Assembly: GCF_943734655.1 (NCBI RefSeq)
Contig: NC_071354.1
Span: forward strand, 59,189,544-59,253,543
Direction: 5' to 3'
DNA: 64,000 nucleotides
Source: Sabethes cyaneus
Taxonomy: Eukaryota; Arthropoda; Insecta; Diptera; Culicidae
How positions within the stretch are numbered: the first letter of the stretch is position 1; every line of letters starts with the position of its first letter. The notes under the pieces are model-generated. The model was not told the origin of the DNA, searched no databases, and saw only the letters and a list, made by a program, of their open reading frames with translations. Positions 1 to 9,135 of this stretch are shown in pieces. A program made the translations under genes and the position numbers.

Positions 1-2870
1 CATCACGCCTCCGGCGCTGCGCTGCTGCGACAAACATCAGCAAAACTGTCCCGGTGTGGAGACAAGTTCCGGACAAAATCCTGTCAGCTCACTGTTAACG
101 CTGTTTATGCAAATCCGACGATATGCAGAGTAGGTACATGTCCGCTCAGTGTCCATCAGCGGCAGTTTCGTATCTCCACACGGTTACCCATTTTTCAAAA
201 CCGTAAATATTGAATGTGTCTCCGGAAGCTGTGTATCACCTGCTGATATATCAATTCTACAGGTCGTCCTCAGCAAACACAACAGATTTATATTGGTTCA
301 GAGATTTACTCGTTAAAACATCCAACACATTATTCTGATCCGGTTCACAGGAAGTGCCTGCCGGACAGATCGTTGGCGAACAGAAAATTCTCCCGTAAAC
401 GGGAGGATACTGTTTGAGAAGATACAAAACAGCAGCTGGCCAGGTGCGATAACCATGGCTGGTTTTATTTGCTCACTGCTTCGGACAATGTGCATTTTTG
501 TTGGTCAATTGTATACGAACCCGAACAACTATTCTTCCTTGTTACGTTATATCTGTTAGCATGTTTGAAATAAATCAATATAATTGGATATAGGAATGAA
601 TGATTGTTTGGTGTTTGATTGCAACATTCAGCGATGGAAATATTAGATTTACAATAGAAACTGACAGTTCAGTTGTTTTCGTACTTACAGCCGCAAGAAC
701 AATGACGAAAGTGAACATTATCACCCTTGCAATCGATTATGAGAAAATATTATTGTTATAAATGTTAGCTTAATAAAACAACTCGTAGAAGATGAGAAAT
801 CGAAATCCAATCAATGAGTTGAATATTCAATTAATCTTCGTTCTCAAGTCGAACGCGAACGAATCCCATTTATCCATTTATAATACTTATCACTTCTCAC
901 CGCTCAACAGAAACTTTTCTTCAACTTGTCAGTGTTTTACCAATCATTGGAACAACTTCGCTTCCTCGCTGCTTTATTCATTCAGCGGAAACCGTTGCCG
1001 TTGTCGGTGGCCAGGCCAAACCTCTGAGCGCACGATTGTCGATTGTTTTGCTTGAAGCTTGCTTGCAGTGATGCGCAAATTGGCAAATCGTAGGAAACGA
1101 AAAGTTCAACACAACAACACAAAAGTGTTGTGAAAAAAAGACGAAACTTTTCAGCGAAGAAGGTTGTTTATTTTAAACCGAAGTTTATTTGTATACCTAT
1201 GTTGCGAGGAGATAGAAAAAAAACTTTTGCTTCACAGACAAGAACAAATGCACTCGTCCGTTATTTGTTGCATGCGGTTTTTCTTCTGGCGGCATAGAGA
1301 CAAGCTATTCTGTACGCATAAGTGATGTACCAGAATTTCTGGAAGAGCTTTTGATTCGTTTGCTCTAAAATTTACGTTAAGCCAATTACGAATGCTTGCA
1401 GTAAAAATTCATCGAAGAGGAAGCGTTGCTTCAAATAAATTTGAAGCACAAAGGAATACTAGGTATACAGCAGCAGAAGAATATCAAAATTTGACAAAGT
1501 TATATATGAGACATTTTTAGAACTAGTTAACATCTACAATTTCGCTGAAGCAAATCTGGAGACACACAGAACGTTAGAAATTACAATTACATCACTAGCC
1601 TTTCAGATGGCTCTAAGCTATTCGAGACTGTAGTGAGTTTGTAATCTTCAGTCACGGATAATAATACCTGATACCTCTCAACATGGATACGCGGTAAAAT
1701 CTTACGCGGGTACAGCTAGTAGTATCTTGAATTTAAATAAAAAAAGAAAACTTTCCAATTAAATTCTACTATGTATATGTATTTGCCACATATACGGAAC
1801 GTCTGTTCGAAATATAATAATTGAGGAGTTCCGCAAGGAAGCAACATGTGACCCTTGCCGACGACTTAAATTTGTATTTGGTAGATCGAACCACCGAAGA
1901 TTGCCGTTGTTTACAAGCCTTGTTGAATGATTTCGTTATTTGATGTCAGCGAAATTGGCCAACGCTTCGGGTCCTTCTAAACTTGTGGACCTCACAACGC
2001 TCCCTCCGTTCAACTGGGTTGCTACGAACCCCTTACTATCGCATACTAGGTTACTACGAACCAATGCATAAATTTGTGACGGAACCAAAGAGATTAAATG
2101 TTTTACTAATTTAACGCGCATTTATTAAGATTTTATATGTTAGTTGAATGATTGTAACAAATAAGTTAAACTAAAACATATCTATTTATTAAGAATATTT
2201 ATTTTCGATGCATGGTTCACAAATTGTTAGAATATTGTTTTCTTTCGTAAGTCCACGTGAAAAAATTCATAAAATTGTAAGAAATTTTCGCTCATTTTGC
2301 ATGATTGCATGCTTTTTTACCAAGTGTAATAAAAAGCAAGCAAAAGTAACACAAAATAATACAGAAATACAAAAATAACACAACAACGAAACAAAAAGTT
2401 CAATAAAAGAAATAAATAATGCATCAAGCAGAGACCAATAAACGCTAAAACTGTACTAAATTGTTGCAACAAAAACTACAGAAAGACAAGAAATCTAAAT
2501 AATTCAAATGATGAGAGCATCATTTTGAATAACGCCATTTTTTGACCATACCCAAGTTACAATTCTAAAGCCAGTTGGTTTTACTTGAATTTTATAAAGG
2601 TTTTATTGCGGTATTAATCATTACCTCTGGTTTTATTGTGGTATTGCCCAATACCAAGAGGATATGAGTACAAACACACTTACAGCTAGCTAGAAAACCA
2701 TAATAAAAATCTTAATAAAGCAGATTTATAGTGGTTGCTTACATTTACCACACTGAAACTTGTTGGCTGTACCACGTCTCTTATAAACTTACCATAAGTG
2801 TGGCGTAGCAATGCAAAATGACGCATCACTGTTGCTTGTCAAACCGCAATAAATCTGATACTTTTATATA
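1..2870. other. AT-rich intergenic DNA, no gene recognised
   Basis: The frames here are short and none shows a recognisable domain, signal peptide or promoter context. The only repeat I can tie to another part of the window is at about 1733-1778: an A-rich run followed by a stretch that also occurs in the palindrome at 35766-35872. A partly duplicated motif (TTTTATTGYGGTATT) occurs near 2602 and 2632. I see nothing else I can support. Confidence 0.6.
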
Positions 2871-2873
2871 GCT

Positions 2874-3835
2874 ACTAGCTGACCCGACAAACTTCGTATT
2901 GCCACAATTTAAAATGTGTTGTACATAAATCGTGAATCTGTCACAATCTCGAGTTTAACAAGTTTCGTTGATAACTCATTTTGGCAATTACGTCACTATG
3001 AAAGCATGGGTAGTTTAATTTACAAATTTTCAAGTTTTCCTCACAGTAAAGTAGAAAACATTTTAATTTGTTTTCTACATTTTAATTAGCCAGATAAAAT
3101 ACAGCGGATAGAACTTAAATATTCACCGTGATTGTATGACACTTCGCCGAATACCATTTCGCGAAAAACCTTACTCGGAATGTACCATTTCACGGAAAAC
3201 CTTTTACGTGGAAAGTACCATTTCGATCATCGGGGTGAACCTCTCCTTACTCGTTGTCGCTCGATCGGACCCAACTGAAGGAAAGTAATAGAGGTCCGTA
3301 GACCTAGGATTTACTACAATAGTTCAAAATAATGGACGCAGTGGTGAGAGTACCCAACAGAAGAGGAGACCTAGGAAGACAAATAAACCTAGACAGAGGT
3401 GATTTCTGCGGAGGGCTGCATATTGTTTTTAGTGGTCTTGTTATGTTTTATGGAAGAGTAAAATTTCTCGAGTTCGATTAGTTTTTGAGTTATGCAAAAA
3501 TTTCTGTTTTGTCTGTATGAGAGTCCTTATTCCACTACCACAGGGATGAGGGGTCTCAAACCATCATAAAGAAAATCCTGCCTTAAAACTCCCCACATGT
3601 CAGATTTGGTTCAATTTGCCTGATTAGTTCTCGAATTATGCAGAAATTTGTGTTTCATTTGTATGGGAGCCCCCCCCCCCCCTCTCTTAGTGGGGGGAGA
3701 GATCTCTAACCATCAAAAGAACCTTCCTCGGCCCCAAAAACCCCTACATGCAAATTTTGACGCCGATCGGTTCGGTAGTTTTCGATTCTCGGTAACACCT
3801 GGACCAAACAGTTTTTTGCTGCTATTATGAAGAAT
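2874..3835 (+). mobile_element. Dispersed repeat starting CTAGCTGACCCGACAAACTT (copy 1)
   Basis: The left end (about 2874-2905) matches, in inverted orientation, the end of the repeat at 59940-60690. The similarity runs on for several hundred bases: CTCGAGTTT, CACAGTAAAGTAGAAAAC, GATAAAATA.AGCGGATAG, and the CGCGAAAAACCTTAC block. The right part carries the GTATGGGAGCCCCCC and GAGACCCC-type segments also seen at 35380 and 57060-57440. It encodes nothing recognisable. It is probably a non-autonomous element or the tail of one; I cannot name the family with certainty. Confidence 0.65.
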
Positions 3836-4027
3836 ACTAAAGCTCAACATCAAAATCATTTTTTTATGTGAAGCCATATTGCCATATTCTAGTATTTTGT
3901 TTTAGCTTGTAAACAAAAACACAACAAAGGCAAGTGTTTTGCAGAAAGAAAGGTTATCAATTGGTTTTCCTGTCAGAGGAAGTAACTCAAATGATTTTGA
4001 TAGAATTTGAAATTGATTAACTGACTA

Positions 4028-4370
4028 CAGCCCGGAATCGATTATCCGGGTGATCATTTTTATTTTCAGTCCGGATAATCGAATCACCCGGATAATCGAA
4101 TCATCATTTTTGGTACAATTTTTTTGGTATGTCAAGTTTTTTTAACTTTTAGGTATCAGAAATGTTTTATTTATTATTGATCTATCTTCCCAAAAGTCAG
4201 AAAATTCCTTTCCTACGATTTTTTCCACTGATGCTCTTTTTTTTTGTACAATATTATTTTTTGTATGTTATGTTTTTCAATATTTAGGTATTATAAATGT
4301 TTTTTTATTATTGATCAACCTCCCTTAAAGTCAAAAAATTCCTTTTGTGAAATTTTTTTCTGATGATTAC

Positions 4371-4406
<36 letters not shown>

Positions 4407-4883
4407 TAACGGGAAACTAGCAGTCATTAACTTTTCGTCGTTCAGCCCAATTTCGGAAGCAGTTTTTGGGCCCAAAAGCGAGGTTCTGTTTATAAAAATG
4501 TAAATACTGCATTCTTCTTGCCAATCTGCACACAGCGAATATATTTTCATGAACAGAATTTTTGTTTCAAACAAAAAGACTGCTTTTGAAATTGGCAAAA
4601 TCAATGATGACTAATTTCACCTTAAGTAAAAAAATTGATTCCATCATCGCAGGATTTATTTTTGTATTGTTCGCCGATAAAAGGGATATAAGAAAGGAAT
4701 TTTGTAGCTTTAGGGAGGTGAATCAATACTTGTCAAGTTGGAATCATCATCTAGCATGAAAACTATAACATTAAGGTTTAAAATAAATCATTAAAAAAAA
4801 ATTTTTTTTTCACCCGGATAATCGAATCCCCGGATAATCGAATCCCCGGTTAATCGAATCCCCGGATAATCGAGTCCGGCCTG
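4028..4883. mobile_element. TA-flanked MITE with CCGGATAATCGA termini (pogo/Tc1-like)
   Basis: The element begins CAGCCCGGAATCGATTATCC and ends in the inverted equivalent, ...GGATAATCGAGTCCGGCCTG. It is flanked by TA on both sides (4026-4027 and 4884-4885), as for Tc1/mariner/pogo insertions. The 12-bp motif CCGGATAATCGA is repeated several times near both ends. The interior is non-coding, has a diverged duplication (about 4110-4210 versus 4230-4345) and contains a (GAT)n tract at 4371-4403. Confidence 0.75.
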
Positions 4884-6324
4884 TATTTATTTTGTTAAAA
4901 CAACCAGTTTTCGAAAATTGCAAAATTTCAGTAGCGCGTTAATTTTATCCACCTATCATATCAATATGCACGATAAAATTAAATGTGCACATGCTGCAAA
5001 CCAACGGAATTGCTTAAAATTTATTAAATATTCTACGGGATATTTGATTGTGGTCGCTATAAGCCAAATCGTTTAGAATAATCTGACAGTAAAACTTTAA
5101 CTTTGCTGCTCACAGATGTATTTTCAAGTTGATGAAGCTGGGGAACTTATTTAGCTTTTACCAGAGGCTTATTAAATTATGGCGATGGCTGTCAAGTAGC
5201 GAAAGCTTAACCGGTTTTATTGCTGCTTTCAGCAGAGTGTGATACGACTACTTGAGCTTATAACCTGATTCTTATAGAGGTCATGAAAATATTCTGAGAA
5301 GTAGGCCACTTGGTCAGAAAGTAGTTTTATAGCGGTCATCGGTGGTTTGGTGCCGGCCCCGACCCGGAGATAAAGCTCGAGTCTTTAAATATCTGGATGC
5401 TCTGTTTATTTTACTGCTGAGACCTGGAACGAACCTGGAACACACACGTCTCTGTGTCTCACCGTTGCCAATAGGAATGTTTTATGAAACTTTTACCCTG
5501 GACACCCTTTATTTCATCGTTTCGTTCCATTTCTACACACAAAATAAAAGAAAAATCTCGCACAGCCCTATAGAGCGTTGCTATGGTTACCTTGTGTTCT
5601 ATATAAATACAGTAATCCCTGTATTGTGGGCCACCCAGTATAATGGATCAGTCTGTACTTTACGTTAGTTTTATACGTAGCAAATTAATATTTAACTATC
5701 GAGTATGAGTTCATTAAATAGAAGCAACATTCTGCTGCATGCTTGACAGCAATACACTTAGTTGCAATCCGTTAATTTTCTTAATTTTCCGATAGTTGTA
5801 AGTTGGCTCCAATCGACCGTCGATTTGTTGTTATTTTTGCGGTTGTTATAAAAAGTTGGTTGTGAATTATAAGCTGAATAGCGGCGTAAATTTGTGTGTC
5901 TGAGCGCAAAATGGATGGAAATCGAGGGAATAGGAATGTATTCATTGAATTACGATGAAATCACTTAGAAAAATTCATTTCCCGCTTTAATATACGAAAT
6001 TAAACAATGGCCCATAATACTGGGAGCAAAATTAACTTTTCCCAGTATTCTGGGTCAAGCACACAGATCAACAGTATTCGCCGTTTATGACTAAAATTGT
6101 AATTTGTTTTCAGTAAAACGAAAAAACGTGCAAGGAAATTCAATTTACAGAAATCGGAACTCTATGATCCGGATATATTGCATAGCGCTCTTGATCTAAC
6201 AAGACAAACCGGAAAAGTTCGGGACATTACATGGGATCACAATCTACCGTACAGTACAGTTCCGCGTTATTTTTGGAAACCACTCAAAGCTTATAAGCCA
6301 GGGCAAATACTTTTCTTCTTTCTG

Positions 6325-6760
6325 AACTTACTTACTTTACTTAGTTGGCTTGCCGTCCTAAGACAAAGCCTGATGAACAAAGTTTCTCCAATGCACTTTG
6401 TGTTGTGGCTTGTGGGCCAGCGCTTTCCAATTCCTCAGACACCATGTACTCTCCACCTATTCTAAGCACCTAACCACCGCTGCTGCGCCCCTGGTCGTCT
6501 TATTCCTACCGGATTTGAGGCAAATACCATCTTTGCAGAGTAGTTGTCCGGCATTCCGGCAACTTGCCCTGCCTATCGTATCCGTTTAGCTTTAGCCGCC
6601 TTTTGTATACTTGGTTTGTCATAGAGACCATCACCTTGATGAAGCCCTTTGTGTGATTCGAATAAGCTTGACAATCTACTCGAAATCCGAACACAGTACT
6701 GAGTACCAGCCATCATAGATTGAATCAGTTGGATGAGCTTCCTGAAGAAAAAGCTAAAAT
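6325..6760 (-). mobile_element. LINE fragment (C-terminal end plus part of RT)
   Basis: Read on the minus strand, this contains the C-terminal tail of a non-LTR retrotransposon ORF2 (the conserved RW.GHVARMPD-type region followed by the FGS/ASNPVG segment). It is homologous at nucleotide level to the better copy at 21360-22010 (shared GGCTTGCCGTCCTAAGACAA). The part from about 6620 matches the upstream RT region seen at 28850-28990, so an internal segment is deleted. Stops and frameshifts are frequent and it is not functional. Confidence 0.7.
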
Positions 6761-6811
6761 TGAATCTAATCTCACCTCACTCAGACAATTGCTGAGTACA
6801 GTACAAGATAC

Positions 6812-6994
6812 AGGGCCCTATTCTCACAGTCACCTCACCTAAATTTTTCAAGTGAGGTAACAATTGTCGATCCTCACAGTCACCTGGGTGACTGTACAAA
6901 TCAAATGGGGCCTGTAAGGTGAGGTGACTTTAGGTGAGGTGACAGGAAAGTGAAAGAAGTGAGATGAGGTGAGGTGACTGTGAGAATAGGGCCC
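6812..6994. mobile_element. MITE with GGGCCCTATTCTCACAGTCA termini
   Basis: The left end GGGCCCTATTCTCACAGTCA is followed by CCTCACCT. The right end is its reverse complement (…GACTGTGAGAATAGGGCCC). The interior repeats AGGTGAGGTGAC in both orientations, so the whole element can fold on itself. It has no coding capacity. It lies inside the pogo-like element at 5610-7325 and is therefore the younger insertion. Confidence 0.8.
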
Positions 6995-7499
6995 ACAATG
7001 AGATTCCTAAATCGTGAGAATTACACACACACACACACACACACACGTTTTTCTTGAAATAAAACCAATTTTGTTTTACTGACCCATAACACTAGGAACA
7101 TTCTGACCAGGTTTAACAGTGACTCATAATACTGGGAATGGAATATGCTTACATTTTGTTGTTCTGCAAAAAAGTGTGTGATTTTGGAACAAGATTGCCT
7201 AAAGATTATCAAAATATGATAAATTTATAACCAATTAAGTTGTAAATAAACTGTTAATTATTTAAATCTATGTTTCTACCAATAATTTTGAAGCATCATC
7301 ATGGCACTTAATACTGGGATGTCTGTAATATAGATTGTAATATAGTAATATAAAGAAAACGTACTGCCTGTCACTTTAAGTGCACAAAAACAATGAAATT
7401 TAAAATAATATCTTAATTGTCTCTGAATAACTCAGATGGCAATGAAAATGACTTTTGAAAAGGTTGTAAATCGTAAAGCGCGGACGCCAAAAAACGGAT

Positions 7500-7690
7500 C
7501 TACCTCTTACCTACCTAGTGGTCCATGTCCATCGGTCCGTCTTTCATCTGTCACCAGAGCAGGTCCTCTTCAACAGCCCGGGTATCGTTGGCTAAGCTGC
7601 ATCGCCTTGAGCCCCTGGATCTGCCTCCTCTACGTTGTCTTTGCGGATTCCAGTCGACTGCTTCTCTGCAGATTTCGCAGTATGAAAGAT
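7500..7690 (-). mobile_element. LINE 3' fragment
   Basis: On the minus strand the frame reads a short W-N-P-Q…R-G-G-R-S-R-G…R-R segment, typical of the extreme C-terminus of several non-LTR retrotransposon reverse transcriptases (general form WNPQG.R..GRPRG.WRR). It is less than 200 bp and no other part of the ORF is present. The clade cannot be given. The stretch to 8080 beyond it has no recognisable gene. Confidence 0.45.
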
Positions 7691-8143
7691 GAAATGTATA
7701 TATGAATGAATACGTCTTTCATCTAGGAGCGCTGCAATCAAATAAACAGAGCATCCAGATATTAAATGACTTTACACATTGTGAATAATCTATCCGGGTC
7801 GGGTCGAAAAGTTAGTCCGTTTAGTTGAACCAATTGGCCAGAAATCAGACCCATTGAAAGAAAATGGAGCCGACGATCTTCAGAATTTACTGGAGAAATT
7901 TAAGCATTGAAGGAACAGTTCCACAAAGGAACCAAAAAAATCTCCAGAAACAAATAAGGAAAAGAGAAGTAGCGTTTTCCGTCAATTCAGGGTATAAGGA
8001 GCAACATGTAAAACATTGGGAAAGCCTTTTGTGGAGTTTTTTTCGGAGGATCTTAAAGAATAGTAGCATGTACAGTTGAACATTTATTATTTCGTTGTCA
8101 AAAACTAATACTAAAGCTTATATATATAAAATCATAGAAATAC

Positions 8144-8755
8144 TTAGCAAATCTTCAGTCGCTTAATTTGCTGGGTCACCTCTTCGATGTCATCTTTTAA
8201 CCGCCGTTTTGCAGATTTTAACGCCGGCTGTGTCACCTCTTCGATGTCATCGTCTAACCGCCGTTTTGCAGGTTTCAACGCCGGCGTGACTTCCAGACTG
8301 CTGTCCATTTGGATTGCTTCCAACTGGACCGGTGTATTCCCTGGATCTTGAACGAAATCGTTACTGTTTTGGTAACTCTTTCTCAGGACGTCGATTGCTT
8401 CTTTAGCATAATCGACGTAAATCAATTCATGAAAAACATCGGCACTAACGAGCATTACAATCTCGTCCAACGCTTCCATATCCTCCTGCATCCTTTTCCG
8501 CAGGCTTTTTTTGCGGGCATCTTCCTGCTCCGCGGAAGATCCTTCTGTTGGATTGAAGAACGGTTCCTCTGCCGGTGTCAGCCTCAATGTGTGCGACAAA
8601 TTCCGTTGGGCTAATCGATGTTGAACATAGTTTAGCCACGACGGAAATGTCGCTAAATTTCCATCGAACACGTGTGTTGTTGATGCTGTGCTATACGCAT
8701 TAATTCCTGAGGTCCGCTCCAAAGCTCCCTTATTATACCGACCGCTTTTCGACAT
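8144..8755 (-). CDS. Intronless 203-aa gene with copia-Gag-like core and repeated basic/acidic tail
   Basis: Single exon of 203 codons. Residues about 29-50 (VFDGNL..FPSWLNYVQHRL) and about 90-127 (…ALDEIVMLVS..VF.ELIYVDYAKEAIDVLRKSY) have the layout of Ty1/copia Gag (UBN2-like) domains: an F-x-G…W motif near the start, then a conserved 'AKE..D.L...Y' helix. There is no zinc knuckle, protease or polymerase, so it stands alone. The C-terminus is a 19-residue tandem repeat (about 159-177 and 178-196; core AKRRLDDDIEEVTQ) ending in KRLK, which suggests nuclear localisation. The start is supported by a core promoter: TTTAAATAG at 8865-8857, an Inr-like TCAGTC with predicted TSS near 8831, and a 76-nt 5'UTR. 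A polyadenylation signal AATAAA is at 8088-8083. Upstream lie eight TAGGTA-type heptamers. A domesticated Gag gene with early embryonic expression is inferred. It could also be a solitary fragment of a retrotransposon, but the promoter and UTR argue against that. Confidence 0.7.
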   Translation of the reverse strand: MSKSGRYNKGALERTSGINAYSTASTTHVFDGNLATFPSWLNYVQHRLAQRNLSHTLRLTPAEEPFFNPTEGSSAEQEDARKKSLRKRMQEDMEALDEIVMLVSADVFHELIYVDYAKEAIDVLRKSYQNSNDFVQDPGNTPVQLEAIQMDSSLEVTPALKPAKRRLDDDIEEVTQPALKSAKRRLKDDIEEVTQQIKRLKIC

Positions 8756-8830
8756 CTTGTTTGTAAAAATTTGTCCTTTAGTGATAGACCTGATGTAAAC
8801 TCGTAAACTTGTCCGCTAGACGTTATCGAC

Positions 8831-9047
8831 TGATACAGAAGCATGCCCGTAGATCGCTATTTAAAGGATGATAGGTAAGGAAAAAAGTGCTAGGTAATAA
8901 CATAGGTAGAGCTTTGGCAGATCACAACAACTTACTGGCCTATCGCTTGGTAGGTATAAAATTAAACCGATTGTGATCTGCCAAAGCTCTACCTATGTTA
9001 TTTCTTAGCACTTTTTTCTTTACCTATCATCATTTACCTATTACCTA
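8831..9047 (-). promoter_or_regulatory. Core promoter plus eight TAGteam/Zelda-like heptamers in an inverted repeat
   Basis: Plus-strand-oriented heptamers: TAGGTAA 8872-8878, TAGGTAA 8891-8897, TAGGTAG 8903-8909, TAGGTAT 8951-8957. Opposite-strand heptamers (TACCTA): 8989-8995, 9020-9026, 9034-9040, 9041-9047. The TATA-like TTTAAATAG lies 34 bp upstream of a TCAGTC initiator. Such heptamers (CAGGTAG, TAGGTAG, CAGGTAA, TAGGTAT) are the TAGteam sites bound by Zelda in Drosophila. The VBRGGTA motif is their reported counterpart at early zygotic genes in Aedes. The density (eight in 176 bp) is seen directly; use in the early embryo is inferred. Confidence 0.65.
8868..9030. repeat. About 60-bp inverted repeat (potential hairpin)
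   Basis: The left arm (about 8868-8925) and right arm (about 8972-9030) are near-perfect reverse complements. Both contain AGAGCTTTGGCAGATCACAA or its complement and the TAGGTA motifs, separated by about 45 bp. The arms are the upstream regions of two head-to-head copies of the 203-aa gene, one complete (8144-8755) and one truncated (9048-9135). Confidence 0.85.
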
Positions 9048-9135
9048 TGCTAACGAAGCAATCGAAGTCCTGAGAAAGAGTTACCAAAAAAGTAACTATT
9101 TCGTTCAAGACCCAGCGAATACACCGCTGAACATA
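9048..9135 (+). pseudogene. Truncated second copy of the Gag-like gene
   Basis: The plus-strand frame matches residues about 115-143 of the minus-strand gene (…NEAIEVLRKSYQ.SN.FVQDP.NTP). The match starts immediately after the TACCTA-rich arm and ends at about 9135. The TATA box, 5'UTR, N-terminal half and basic tail are all absent. It has no in-frame start of its own that would give a domain. A deletion after the inverted duplication is the simplest explanation. Confidence 0.75.

Larger units (their letters stand above)
5610..7325 (+). mobile_element. Pogo-like DNA transposon remnant with nested insertions
   Basis: The ends are inverted (left CAGTAATCCCTGTATTGTGG; right, read inward, CAGACATCCCAGTATTAAGT) and flanked by TA at 5608-5609 and 7326-7327. 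Subterminal CCCAGTATTMTGGG-like motifs occur at about 6004, 6042, 7082, 7125 and 7308. A short coding remnant at about 6115-6300 (+) resembles the N-terminal Psq/CENP-B helix-turn-helix of pogo transposases: a KKRARK basic start, then ..L..AL.......V......N.PYSTVPR. The rest of the transposase is missing. A LINE fragment (6325-6760), a MITE (6812-6994) and a CA tract (7022-7047) lie inside. Confidence 0.7.
5385..7770. repeat. Inverted repeat arms flanking a nested transposon block
   Basis: The stretch reading ATATCTGGATGCTCTGTTTA at about 5388-5407 recurs in reverse complement at about 7745-7765. GACCCGG-containing sequence lies further out on both sides (5357-5365 and 7796-7805). The two arms enclose the pogo-like element at 5610-7325 and LINE debris. 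This may be the outer termini of an older element that later received the inner ones. No coding capacity belongs to the arms themselves. Confidence 0.5.
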
